DNA from: Salvator merianae | Taxonomy: Eukaryota > Chordata > Lepidosauria > Squamata > Teiidae | Assembly: GCA_003586115.2 (NCBI GenBank) | Contig: QVOM02000029.1 | Location: 27,387,556-27,451,555 of the forward strand | Direction of reading: 5' to 3' | DNA length: 64,000 nucleotides | In this document: one piece after another, positions 15,701 to 25,139 of the stretch | How positions within the stretch are numbered: position 1 is the stretch's first letter | Layout of the letters: every line of letters starts with the position of its first letter | The notes under the pieces: generated by a model | What the model was told of the DNA's origin: nothing | Databases searched by the model: none | The model's input: only the letters and a program-made list of their open reading frames with translations | Program-made: the position numbers and the translations under genes

Positions 15701-17263
15701 TGCCGTGGCAACCATCCAGCACATGCCTGATCAGGAACTAGAACGCTGGATGGGGTGCAACGCAGCCCCATCTGGTAGCCCAGGCACAATCGGGGCGTTG
15801 TGGGCCCAACTGGGGCCCAAAAGAAGGATCAGGCCTCATTGCCCATTGACCATCACATATGCGCACGCAAGCTCGTGGTGCTGCTGTGGGTTGCCATGGC
15901 AGCGGCCAGACATTGTTGGATGTTGTCATGGCTAGAATCACGCATGGCTACCGATGTTCGCACCCATGAACACCAGTAGCTTGCTTCAGGTAAGTTTACA
16001 GGCCCCATCGTGCAGACAGTGTCTGCACGATGGGGTATATTCCATCTTAGAATGGGCTAATTAGCCCATTCTAAGTGGAAAGTGCGAACAGGCCCATTTT
16101 TACCCTTGATTCCTTAGCCCAGAGAATGATAAGCTGTGACTGTTTGGCGGTATTGGGCTATAGCATCCACTGGAACCAAGCCATCATGGTTAATGAAGCT
16201 GAAGTTCAGCAAAATCTAGAAGACCATAGATGACCTATGCTGCGATGTGAAAAACAGACCAAATTCAATTATAATCTTTCAAGAACAGATGGACAGTGCC
16301 ACGATTACTCAACAAGACTGTAAATTTTCAATTTAGATACAAAAAGGTGATAACCATATACTTTCATTCCACAGACACATGCATTCTCTTACTGTGAACC
16401 AGGATTCCTAATATTATTATTATGTATTCAGTCCTATCGACAATTTGCAAAATTTAATTGGGCAAAAAATTGATAGGAAATTCCTATCCAAGAGTTTGCG
16501 GTCCCGAAGTTGACAATAGGAAAGAAAACATAGAAAGGACATGAGCGTTTGCATTTCATGTACTCAAAAGGTGATTTACAAATGGGCATGAATATGTAGA
16601 GATTAAACTTTTTTAGAAAATGAGCCTTTTTAAGAAAAATAAAGTTCCAACAAGATACTGGAAAATGTTGATTTATTTATTTTCAGACGGGATGCAAAAT
16701 ACCCTGAGCCTTCATCTTTGCACTAACAGTCTCTAGCAGGCACTGTAACTTTTCACTTTAGAGATTAACAGACCTGTCGGGAAGGGGAGGTTAAACCCAC
16801 CTGAACTTTGACTACGATACGAAGATTATAAACTCGTAATGGCACAGTGCTACACATCTGAACCCAGAAAAAATCCTTACTAAATTCCACGGGGCATACA
16901 TGCAGGGCAATAGATTGTAGGCCAGATGTTATTTCTCAAGCTCAGAACCTAGGTCTATCAAAGGGTTAACTAATCCGCAAAAAGCGTAAGGGACCTTTGA
17001 GAATATCAACCTAGTTCAACCCAGTACATCTCGGGATAGGAGCCGCAGGCGACGCGCCTGCGCCTATGAACGAAGAGGTTATGTTAGCCTAGGCCGCACT
17101 TACACAAGACCGGAGAAAACCTCCTTTCGCACCCACTGTTGGTGGTGGCGTCTTCGCAGCCTCACAGCCTGTCCCTGCTATCCCTCGTCCGCCCCCCCCT
17201 TTCCAAAACAGCCGGCAAGTTACCTTCCCAAGTCACGTCGTACATCTCCGAGACCTTCGCCAT
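674..17263 (-). CDS. EMC2: EMC2, ER membrane protein complex subunit 2 (5' part, exons 1-3)
   Basis: Seen: three minus-strand exons (17263-17224, 2646-2533, 738-674; 40, 114 and 65 nt) join in phase into 73 codons. The product begins [13 protein letters not shown], continues [13 protein letters not shown] and then [15 protein letters not shown], and ends [14 protein letters not shown] followed by CSRDDLAR. Every junction has GT/AG sites. This is the conserved N-terminus of EMC2 (TTC35), a protein of about 300 residues in vertebrates. Known of the family: EMC2 is a cytosolic TPR-type subunit that scaffolds the EMC, which inserts tail-anchored and multipass membrane proteins into the ER. The segment here is the N-terminal helical region before most of the TPRs. 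The remaining exons lie left of position 1. A residue after DDLA is Arg where human has Leu; I take this as lineage variation because the GTAAGT donor follows directly. Introns are large (14.6 kb and 1.8 kb) and full of repeats. Confidence 0.95.
1329..1610. repeat. Tandem duplication, two diverged 156-bp units, in EMC2 intron 2
   Basis: TTGCTCTTCTTG at 1331 recurs at 1487. The following text (ATCCTAAtGtTCAT, AAGTAACACCTTG, GGCAAT, CAAAGATCC, GAGTGT and GACAGAAAT) repeats in the same order with scattered substitutions. The period is 156 bp and there are two units. The rest of intron 2 (739-2532) shows no other recognisable feature. Confidence 0.75.
2533..2646 (-). CDS. EMC2: EMC2 coding exon 2
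   Basis: The acceptor is a T-rich tract ending CAG at 2649-2647 and the donor at 2532 reads GTAGGT. The exon completes the split Glu codon and encodes [18 protein letters not shown] followed by [19 protein letters not shown], ending one base into an Ile codon. It is 114 nt long, entering in phase 1 and leaving in phase 1. The helical, charged sequence is the conserved EMC2 N-terminal segment. The open frame running on past GDD to 2399 is intron read-through. Confidence 0.95.
2647..6418. other. EMC2 intron 1, 3' part, AT-rich
   Basis: Intron sequence, AT-rich, with short purine tracts (for example around 5235-5260). I see no exon-like conserved frame and no repeat family I can name. Confidence 0.5.
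6419..8960 (-). mobile_element. L2-like LINE, 5'-truncated and heavily mutated
   Basis: The left end (6419-6490) is the reverse complement of the 3' terminus of the LINE at 33.1 kb: a TTTA-rich tail, then TTTGCATTTCCATCCCACCC and the AAGGTCT block. Around 6600-6730 the minus strand reads like the conserved RT tail (APRLW-like, then an LF-type segment). The region 7030-8960 keeps minus-strand LINE-like text with no long intact frame. Its family-typical stretches include the CCGCCGAGAGATTGAGGAG block near 7345 and the CACCTGGCAAGGAGGGAAAC block near 8763. It is dead and lies antisense-neutral within EMC2 intron 1, in the same orientation as the gene. Confidence 0.65.
8961..14885. other. EMC2 intron 1, central part, no gene recognised
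   Basis: AT-rich intron from 9000 to 11000. Bases 11000-12000 and 12480-12900 are less AT-rich and look like old interspersed repeats, but I cannot assign a family. Short open frames here (for example 12945-13319 on plus) have no recognisable domain and no codon-level support. Confidence 0.4.
14886..14979 (+). mobile_element. CR1/L3-type LINE 3' tail, cut by DNA element
   Basis: Matches the LINE tail seen at 49.9 kb: AAAGGCTATTTACAGAGA, then GAGCAGATGAGG, CTTCTGCTTGAGAATACCCA and GGTGGGCCGCTGT. It stops where the TIR element at 14980 begins. The expected continuation (GAGACAGGATGCTGGACTAG-like) is not found on the far side of that element. Confidence 0.7.
14980..16095. mobile_element. Non-autonomous TIR DNA transposon built of serial inverted repeats, PIF/Harbinger-like
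   Basis: Termini are GGGTCTGTTCGCACTT (14980) and AAGTGCGAACAGGCCC (ends 16095), inverted to each other. Inside are several perfect or near-perfect hairpins: GAATCCTTACCTGAA...TTTCAGGTAAGGATTC (15120-15164), CCCCATCGTGCAGACA...TGTCTGCACGATGGGG (about 16002-16034), and TAGAATGGGCTAATTAGCCC with its mirror (about 16048-16076). Long CpG-rich arms around 15400-15480 and 15620-15720 are also inverted to each other. There is no transposase frame. The element is homologous to 37428-38139 but about 400 bp longer. Flanks do not show a target duplication (TGT against ATT), so one side may have been lost. Confidence 0.8.
16096..17039. other. EMC2 intron 1, 5' part
   Basis: AT-rich intron up to the CpG island, with nothing recognisable. 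Just downstream, 17041-17066 contains a short GC-rich inverted repeat (GCAGGCG...CGCCTGC). Confidence 0.4.
17224..17263 (-). CDS. EMC2: EMC2 coding exon 1
   Basis: The ATG is at 17263-17261 (reverse complement), in the context GGGAAATATGG. Thirteen codons plus one base encode [13 protein letters not shown] and the first base of the next Glu. The donor at 17223 reads GTAACT. Choosing this ATG gives the exact EMC2 N-terminus, and the AATATGGCG around it also matches a YY1 motif. The short first coding exon inside a CpG island is typical of a housekeeping gene. The 5' UTR must lie between 17264 and roughly 17340, but its start cannot be fixed from sequence alone. Confidence 0.93.
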
Positions 17264-17420
17264 ATTTCCCGGCCCAGCTCTCATCCCCACGCGCAGCGAC
17301 GCAGCAGCCAGCGTCCCCTTCTTCCGTTACACGTCATCATTCAGGGCCCCGCCCATGTCGTTTCAAAGTCCTGCCAAGCAACTAATGACTCAATTGAACC
17401 TGATTGGCCAGCCGCAAAAA
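17264..17420 (-). promoter_or_regulatory. EMC2: EMC2 CpG-island promoter and 5' UTR
   Basis: The 17040-17410 interval is clearly richer in CpG than the AT-rich flanks. Reading toward EMC2 (minus strand) there is a CCAAT box (ATTGG at 17403-17407 on plus), a GC box (plus strand GGCCCCGCCC, 17345-17354), a CRE half-site (ACGTCA, 17331-17336), an ETS-type CGGAAG (plus CTTCCG, 17321-17326) and a YY1-like AATATGGCG over the start codon. I see no TATA box. This set fits a broad housekeeping promoter. The island could also fire to the right, toward the SANT-type gene fragments. The motifs are seen in the sequence; promoter activity is inferred. Confidence 0.7.
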
Positions 17421-17649
17421 AAAAAGCATGACTGAGATGCCTGTAGCAAATAACTAACTCACCTTGGATCCGGCTCTGTTACAGTTAATTCCAATTTACT
17501 GGATTGGGGGCAAGACAAAGATACTCTGTCCTGAGCAGGGTTTTTGCTAGAGTTAGGTTTATTATGTTAGTGGCACTGAATCCGAGATACAGAACTAGTC
17601 CTTGTATTTTGTTTTAACTCTCAACATATGTGACATCAGAAGGTTCATG

Positions 17650-18560
17650 TGACGCTAAAGTGGAGCACAGTTTTTGTCCTCTTTGAGTTCTCTGGACATT
17701 CTCGAGCACGGTCCACGTGTCCAGGGCCTGATGAGGAGCTCCTATTCCACCGCGCTGCCCTCCACCTGCACAGAGAGAGGTTTCCAAGAGATGCCCATCA
17801 GTGCCTCTCCAAATTTAAGGCTCTCAAGGCCAACTTCTACCGGTGCTGGAAGAGCATGGGGAGACCCCTCCATGTGAAAGGATGTCCCCCTTCTTCCAGG
17901 AGCTGAAGAGGCTCTGGGAGAAGGTGGGAAGCACCACCTGGCAGCTCTGTGTCATGCACACCAGTATGTACCTGCGCTTAAACAAATCAGTGGCAATGTA
18001 CTGCTACTTATATTCATAACTATGCAATGACCTATGCTCTCGGTGCCCCATAGGACACCTTGTACCTTTTGCAGGTACAACCCCATTACTGGCAGGATTG
18101 TCTCCCTTGCCTGCCCCCACCCCCACTGACTAGATCTAAAGGCAGCTGCAAAGTCCTACAGCCACATCTGGTACTGCGTCATCCTGGTACTGGAGGGCAA
18201 TGCTAAAAAGACATGACAGCCTTGCAGGGTAGGCAAGCAAGTGAGGTCCTGACAGCCGATGCAGCAGGCTCCACTGCCTCTTCCACTTCCAAGGTCTTTT
18301 GAGGGCCCCCAGTGGAGCTGGCCTTCAGCGGGACAGTGGAGACCACAGTGCAGTGAAGGATGCTGGATTCCAGAGTCACAGTCCTTGCCACTGTCTCCAA
18401 TGCACTAGGTCACTCTTTCTTTGCTCTACCTAGGATGACAGGAGGTTGGGGAGGGGCAGGAACCATCAGCCCCCGAGGAGGAGGCAGCCCCCAGCACCCC
18501 AGTGGAGGAAGGTGGCAACGGCCTTGAGGAGGAGCCAGCACCAGGCCCATCCCGGGACTG
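17650..18560 (+). pseudogene. Broken Myb/SANT-like (trihelix-type) DNA-binding gene fragment
   Basis: Seen: a frame at 17770-17890 reads RFPRDAHQCLSKFKALKANF and then YRCWKSMGRP. This is the second and third helix region of a Myb/SANT-like trihelix domain (typical pattern QC.xKFKALK.xYY). The natural continuation, FFQELKRLWEKVG, lies in another frame from about 17888, so there is at least one indel. At 18435-18561, after a pyrimidine-rich acceptor-like tract, an acidic frame reads QEPSAPEEEAAPSTPVEEGG, ends GPSRD and stops. This resembles the acidic linker exon of such proteins. The N-terminal helix is scrambled. Inference: a decayed first SANT module or a separate paralogue of the gene at 19.67 kb. 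Proteins with two SANT modules exist in vertebrates. I cannot tell which applies here. Confidence 0.55.
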
Positions 18561-19420
18561 AAAGCAGCCTGGCAGGATTGTTGTTGGCTTGCTTGCTGTT
18601 CAGTTATACTGGGGATTAGGAAGCCTAATAGCTAAGTATAGCCCTGGGCTCCTCTCCGCTGACCTGGCCAATGAGTGATCCCCACCTTTGTAACTGCAGT
18701 AACAGCCCATTTAGCTCAGCACTCCGCGAGTGAGGAGAGCCTTCTGGGAGAGATTTAGGCACCCCCCAGCACTGAGAACCTATTACTCTCCCACCAGAGC
18801 CACTGGCACACCAAAATCAGGCTACGGGGGGGGGGGGGAGGAAAGATTTCCCTTCCTCCCTCTGCAACACTCCCCTTGAGGACGATTCAGAGGGCACAAA
18901 GATGCCCAGGAACATCACATTCAGACGCCAGCACTGAAAAAAGCCTGGCAGGGTTATTGTTTGTTTACTAGCATTTCACTTGTACTGGGGATTAGGAAGG
19001 CAGATACCTATTGCCCAGCAACCTCAAATTCGAAAGCCAACACTGAAAGCAACCTGGCAGGGTTGTTGTTGGCTTGCCTGTTGTTCAGTTATACTGGGGA
19101 TTAGGAAGGCAGACACCTAATGCCCGGGAACATCATAATCAAACACCAGCACCGCCCGCCGCCTGGCAGGGTTGTCCACCTGTGGGCAGGGAGGTGGCCC
19201 CAAGGTTCCCGGGGCAAGTAGCCTGGATGGGGTGCTGCACTGGGGTCTAGGGACCACCCCAAGGGGCCCAAGCCAAGAAGCTTTGCAGGGCTGCTGTGGG
19301 CTTCCTTGATTGTTACTGTAAGGGGGCATGTGGAAGCCAATTACACTGTATTCTTACGCCAGCACTGACCACTAACCTTGCAGGGTTGTCCAGTGCGGGT
19401 GGGGAGCTTGGCCCTAGGGG
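18560..19420. repeat. Degenerate tandem repeat, unit about 109 bp
   Basis: The motif CCTGGCAGGGTTGTTGTT recurs at about 18568, 18944, 19053, 19162 and, degraded, near 19285 and 19378. Each copy is followed by TTACTGGGGATTAGGAAGGC and a variant of CCTAATGCCCGGGAACATCA. The best-preserved spacing is 109 bp. A poly-G run interrupts the array at 18827-18839. It lies between the two SANT-type gene pieces. Confidence 0.65.
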
Positions 19421-19669
19421 TCCTGACAAAGTGTTATGGCACGGTTGTTGTGGAGGGGGGGCGTGTCAAGGCTATGCACAGCCCCCAGTTCTGCATACTT
19501 GCAAAGTTGCACTATTCCACCATTGATAGGGTAACTGGGGGGTGCAGAGGTGATAGGGAGAAGTTTGGACGACCGCTATAAGCGCACTGGAGCCGCAGAG
19601 TGAATTTACCTGAATCTGTTGGTCACTGTCATGTTCACAGCCGCCACCTTGGAATCCTTGAATTCTACC

Positions 19670-21467
19670 ATGGAGACTCAAGTCCTGTCCTCCCAGGCAA
19701 CGCAGTCTTCTTCCATCTCCTGTGTGCCGACTCAGGGGACATCATCGCTGGTGGAGAAGGACAGAGATAATGACCTCCTGGCAATATGGGGTGATGAGAA
19801 GGTCCAGCAGCATCTACGCCAGAACTGCCAGAACAGAGACCTCTTTGAGGACATCGCCAGGGAAATGCAGCCTCGGGGCCACCACCGAGATGGTCTGGAA
19901 TGCAGACCTAAGAATAAGCACATGTGCATGGAGTATAAGCATGCTGTGGCACCACCGCCATCCATGCACCACTGCGTGGAGATCCCATTTTCCCAAGAGC
20001 TGGACACCATTTTCCGCGGGGATGCCTCGGTGGCCCCCAAGAGGGTCTCCCGAAATGTAGAACTTGCCATCGCTTCAGGTGGGAGCAGCTGTAGGACCAC
20101 AGTGAGCTCTGTGCCCACCCCTCCCATGGTAATCCTTGCAGACAACCTTGGAACCATCGACCCAGGTGCTTTTCAGGACATTGGTGCTGGTAAGCGTTTT
20201 CTAACCGAACGCTTTCCACTGCTCTTCGTCGGATGGGATGTAAAGGGAGAGCACGGTTCCTGGAATCGACCAGTACCCTATGTAAACTGTCTGTGTCTTC
20301 TCACAGGAGCCGCAAGTGACGGTCCCTAGGCCCTGGATGGCAGCTTGGAGAACCAGGAAGAGACTGATGATACAGAGGAGACCCGGATCGACATGCCCCT
20401 TAGCAGTAAGCATTGTGTATGTTGGCTTCCACCTACAGCACCTCTACTTTGGTGTGGAACCCTAAAGGAGAAGCCTCAGCGGGGGAACGGTGTGCATTGC
20501 GCAGTCCACTTCTGAGACATTTATCTTCCAGACACTGTGTGCAGTTCACCTGAGCTACGAAGCAGAACTAATTCTGTAGGTGGCCATTGTTTCTGTAGTG
20601 GCAAAGTAGTGCTTTTGCACAGAACTGTTGGAGTTTCCTACGGTGCATTTAGAAGTCTGTGTGGGGGTGGGAGGCGGCAAATCCTATGGATCCTGCCCTC
20701 TCAGTAAGGCCTCCCCTCGTGTTCCAGCCAGGCTACCATGCACTGTACGGTAAGCCAATACCAAGTAGATGAAGTCTTATTCTCTCTCTTGTTAGATGCA
20801 TCTACCGGTAACCAAGGGCAGAGCTGGAGTGTCGAGCGGGCAGGAAATGGGGCGAGCTCTGATGGTAATGGACCCAAATGCCTCACCCCTGCTGAGCGGT
20901 TGGCCCATTTGAAGAGCAAGAGACGTCACACGGGAAGCTCAGAAATGTTGCAAGTGGTCTTCAATCACACAAGCCAGGAGAATAGGATAGCGCTGGAGGC
21001 GTTCCGCAAGTCCAACTGCACTTGGAAGCAGTTCATGGAAAAAGAGAAAGATAAGCTGCTCCGAAATGAGGAGCAAATATTGTCTGTTTTGTGTGAGCAG
21101 ACTGCCCTCCTTAGGGCTATGGTCACTCATTCATTGGCTCGTCAGGAGGAGGCTGGTAGAGGTAGGGGTGCTTTCAGTACCACACACCAGTCGCTGTTTT
21201 TTCCCCCCACTTCCCCCGTATCCGTCTGGCAAGTCCTGAACATCTTTGTGGAAACCCACCTGGATCTTGCAGTTCCCCCGTTCAAAGCTGTTCTCCTCTC
21301 TCAAGTCTCGTCTGCCTTCGGCCACCATTGATATCGTAATTCCTGTGGAAATTGAGGACTCCTGTCCCCCAGTTCCTGCCACATTGACCCCAAGGAGCCC
21401 AGCCGTTAGTCGGCGTGTTTCTGCTCGCCCTGTGAAGAGAAGGCAAATGTTCTCCCCCAAGGCTTGA
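19670..21467 (+). pseudogene. Myb/SANT-like DNA-binding protein gene, four exon-like blocks, with a stop and a frameshift
   Basis: Exon A (19670-20189) starts at an ATG in good context (TACCATGG). It encodes a SANT/trihelix domain at residues about 35-130: DLLAIWGDEKVQQHLRQN, then RDLFEDIAREMQPRGHHR, then FSQELDTIFRGDASVAPKR. Exon B (20307-20405, acidic, GSLENQEETDDTEETR) follows a TCTTCTCACAG acceptor. Exon C (20796-21161) encodes TPAERLAHLKSKRRH and a charged coiled coil. Exon D (21273-21467) encodes a basic tail ending VKRRQMFSPKA. Donors GTAAGC, GTAAGC and GTAGGG are consistent, and A-B and B-C phases agree. Odd points: a TAG at 20327 in exon B and a frame mismatch between C and D. Family: such proteins bind DNA as PIF/Harbinger accessory proteins or domesticated descendants. 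Direction is head-to-head with EMC2. It may be a recent pseudogene, or a working gene if the TAG is an assembly error. Confidence 0.65.
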
Positions 21468-21696
21468 AGGAGGAGTCTGCTTCTTCACCGGTTGTTCCGC
21501 AAGCAGCTATTTCTCACAAGCTTGGTGCAGGAGCTTCTCCCTTGCGTAGTTTGCCCCGCCGTTATCGCTGTTGTAGTGTTATCTTGTTGCGTTGCTGTTA
21601 TTGTTTGATCACTTTGCACTGGACTCTTGCTCTTGGACATTTTCATGCCCTTTATTGTTTTAGAACTCCGCACTGCCCTTGCCCCTCACTATGGGA

Positions 21697-21706
21697 AATA
21701 AATAAA
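21697..21706 (+). promoter_or_regulatory. Polyadenylation signal of the SANT-type gene
   Basis: Overlapping AATAAA hexamers (21697-21702 and 21701-21706), with a further AATAAA at about 21715. They lie 230 bp after the last stop codon, and T/G-rich sequence (GTATGGTTGGTTCCTGTG) follows. This fits a normal 3' end for the upstream exon set. Confidence 0.55.
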
Positions 21707-21729
21707 ATGAAGAAAATAAAGTATGGTTG

Positions 21730-23474
21730 GTTCCTGTGCAAGTCTCATTTGTGGTTATGGTAGAAGGTTGGATAGAGAGGGGGGCAGGTGGTCTCTACAC
21801 CTCCACCGCAACATGTTCAGGCCCCTGCAGGCCGGCTCTCACAGCAGCCAGCAGCAGCAGCAGCAGATGGTGTGCTGTAGAATGAGGATCGGAGGATTGT
21901 CCTCCACCACCCCCAACTGGCTGAGGCCAACATGCCAACAGCTCAGTCGAAGCAAGTAAGGGTCCACAACTATGGCACATCAAGCTGCTTAGATCTCCCG
22001 GTATTTACTCCTTACAGGGGTCCATAAAAAGTATGATATTGGCAGGTAAGTGGGGGTGGGGGTAGGGGCTGTGGCTGCTCACTCCCAGGCAATCCATTTA
22101 GGAAATGGCGGGGGTGGATCTCTTCCAAAGTGGCTGGCATGCAGCTTTTAATTTGTGCTTCCACAGTGTTGCTCCCGCCATTTCTTCGTCAGCAAAGGGG
22201 TATCTCTTCCCCTTTGCCCAGTAGGCAAAGGCTGCTCGCATGACCTCCGGCAGAGACACTCAATTACAGCATCAGGAGCTGAAGCTTGTATGGCTCAAGG
22301 GGGACTTGTAAGGAATTTGAGAGGGCCGAAGTGTTTTGAAGCAGACAAAGAAAAGGAGTGATATTGCGCTCTTGCGCAGCTACACCCAGCAGTTCTTATT
22401 GGAGGAAGAGCCTTTTCTCCCCCTTTGCTGAGAAACCGAAGGGACCTCCGCAGTTCCTTTCACCAAGAAACAAAATGAAAGCTCCTTGATAGGGATTGAC
22501 TGTGGGAGGGTGGGGAAGGAGCATATCTCAGCTTGTCATTCTGAGGCAAAGCAAGGCATAGCAGTGGCATAGTATGGCCAAGGCAGACAAGTCAGGAAAC
22601 GGGGGAGGGCAGATAGCTTGATAGACCCAAAGAAGTCATCTCCTGTTATACTTCCCAGAAATGGCAAGAGCAGATACACTCTCGCTGACAGGAGACAGCA
22701 GTGACTTCACAGTCTTGCACAGTTTCACCCTCCAGTCGTAGGAGGAGGACAGACTGCAAGGGTATCTTTAGCTTTGCAGAGGGTGCAGGAGCAGCACAAC
22801 TTTGCCTTTTGTTCCAGTTCACAAGTATCGCATCATTAGCGGACAGCTACCCCTGGCACAGTGGAAGGTACGAACTGCCATTGGGATTTCCTCTGAAGCT
22901 CTGTCACTTTTGTCTGTGGTCCCCAGTGTACTCGTCATTCAGGGACAACGGAGCTGTACATCCCAGACACATGAACAGAGCAGGATCCAGATGGATAGGT
23001 GTCAGGCTGGGGTTGAACTGGAAGTGGGTGTTTGTGCAGTCTATGGCCAATTGGGAATGACCCCAGAATGAACCTAATGGAAATGCAACAGCTTTCTTCC
23101 TGTTGTGCCATGGAGACCGAGGCAAGGGAACAGCTGTCTGAGGCAGACCCCAGCATGCCCCTGGCATGCCTAATGATAATTGCCTTTTTTTTCCTTGATC
23201 GCTTCATTGGTTTAATTGTCAGCGCCTTGTCAGGTCTTACCCCTGGTGCTGCCAGTGTGGGGAATGGCAGAGGTGCAAGGGAGCAGAGGCCCAGTTCTGT
23301 GGATGTGCCACACAGACCCCTTCCGTGGAGCGGTCAATGAGGTAGCTGGAAGCACTGATGTTGTACACAGCCGAGACCGGTAAGTGTGGGATCTATGTGG
23401 AGGTGTGCAGTGAAGCGGGCTGGCCTGCTGCTGCCAGGGAGCTGATGTTATGTTTTGCTTACTTTCCAAACAGA
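21730..23474 (+). other. GC-rich block between SANT-type fragments
   Basis: More GC-rich than the flanks, with a short CAG run at about 21848-21868. A near-perfect donor (GACCG then GTAAGTGT, about 23380) ends a possible upstream exon of the 23.48-kb coding block. I cannot show a conserved protein here. The frames in the interval conflict and contain stops. Confidence 0.35.
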
Positions 23475-23612
23475 ACGCCTCATCCGGCAGCAGTCCTGTG
23501 TCTTGGAGGAGTGGGTTGGAGCCCTCAGGGCCCGGGAGCCTTCACCATACCATTGCCATCAGGGCACCCACTGGCAGGAACCCTACCTCCCCATCCCACG
23601 CATCAACCCTTA
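23475..23612 (+). pseudogene. Terminal coding exon fragment of a third SANT-type or coiled-coil gene
   Basis: A strong acceptor (TTTTGCTTACTTTCCAAACAG) precedes an open frame reading ERLIRQQSCVLEEWVGALRA, then REPSPYHCHQGTHW, ending PIPRINP and TAG. The RQQ...EEW...LRARE pattern is like the C-terminal coiled coil of SANT/trihelix proteins of this class. Downstream, AGTAAATATATAATTTTGA at about 23708 could give weak polyadenylation. No SANT exon belonging to it is visible between 21.7 and 23.4 kb. It may be a decayed copy or a downstream alternative exon of the 19.67-kb gene. Confidence 0.4.
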
Positions 23613-23736
23613 GTGCTTTCCCTGTTTTATTCCACCGCCTCCCTCCCTTCCACTCTCTTTTTTCCCTTTGTGTGTTTCTCCTCCATGTAAATAGTTTGGT
23701 TCCTTCTGAGTAAATATATAATTTTGAACAGAGCAA

Positions 23737-23769
23737 TGCTGCGTTATTGCTGCGTTATTGCTGCGTTAT
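23737..23769. repeat. Three perfect 11-bp tandem copies
   Basis: TGCTGCGTTAT repeated three times without interruption, just past the putative 3' end at 23.7 kb. Confidence 0.85.
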
Positions 23770-25139
23770 GCATCCTACGGGTTGCCAGAGTATAGTCTGT
23801 CCTGCAGAGGAACAGAGAAAGGGGAGGTTGATCTTCCTTACCTACCTAGCTCAGCCAGTGTCTTCCCTACAACACAGATAAGTTAGAGAAATTTTGTTGG
23901 GGGAGGTCACACAGCCCCCCCTGTGGAAAAGGGCATCCCAGGGTTGTGCTCCACTGTAATGCCGCAGTCTCAGCCCAGTACTCCTTGTGGACGGTTCATT
24001 CAATGTGGAATGATGACTGGGGGCTCCCTATGGCAGTGATAGGCCTGGCTGGGTGTCTCCAGGATAGGTGGGTGTCTGCAGCATGGGGAGTGACATCACA
24101 CTGCAGAGATGCCCCAGGTTAGTGTGCACAGATAGATGTTGAGGGGGAGGATGGGTCATACTCCTGTAAGTCCTGTAGAGACTGTCAAGGCAGTTCAACT
24201 GGGGACTGCATCCCACTCCAGAGGATGTCCTGGTGTGAGCGCCGGGCTGGACAGTGCAGTGTAGGGGGAGGCACTGTAGCAAAGGTACTGGAGGTTAATA
24301 ATGATTAGTTATTAGTTCACTATTAGTGAATTAGTTGGAGGCTAATAATGATTTATCAAGCACACCACAAAACATCTGCATTCCAAGAAAGTATACATTT
24401 AAAGAAAGCATACATTTATGAAGAAGGGTCAGCCAAGTTTAAAGCAAACAACATCATTGCAAGGTAGGCACGGGCTTACATGGCTCCACCTGACAGTGCA
24501 AAGAGTTGCCCATCGCGAGGACTCCTGTTCAGTAACCATTGGCAGGGCACAGGGGGAAAGCTGAAATCATAGCAACCCCTCCCAGTCAGCAGGAGGCACA
24601 GCACTGCGCACATGCAAAGTTTGAGGTTCCCCAGCTTCACTGAGCTGTGCAGGTCCCCCTCTGTTTTTGTGGAAGCCATGATCCAGTCTGCGGCGTGGAA
24701 AGTTGAGGAAAGGGTAGTGGGGTGGATGGAGAATTCCCCGCCCCCCGAGTTCTCCCTGAGAGTAGAGGCAGGTTCCATGCACAGGGAAGGGAAACTGCCA
24801 TGGAGTCGCGGCGAAGACACCCAATAAAATATGCCAGCCCCACAAAACACTCAAGATCACTATATATTTGCCATGCCTTTAATGCTGCTATTCTGCTGTC
24901 GTGATTCTGTGCAAAAGTGAGGGAAGTCCCCTCAGTGTGGGAGAAAGGGAGGTAAGAGGTGCATGGAAAGGATCACGGGACTGTTTGGCCCTCTACCTGA
25001 ATGAAGCACTCTCTTTACCTGGCCCCGGTATACCCGAAGCAGGGAGCCCTCAGTGAATGGCCGTTGCCTTAACTGTGCTGTCGCGCTGTAGTGCTTTTGC
25101 GCAAAAGTGTCTGGAGGGCAAAATCAGAGGGTGAAAGTA

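Noticed and set aside
15255..15941. Overlapping GC-rich frames in the 15-kb element
   Set aside because: The frames come from CpG-rich inverted arms. They read on both strands and have no motif.
17139..17435. Plus-strand 98-codon frame over the CpG island
   Set aside because: Antisense to EMC2 exon 1 and promoter; composition effect.
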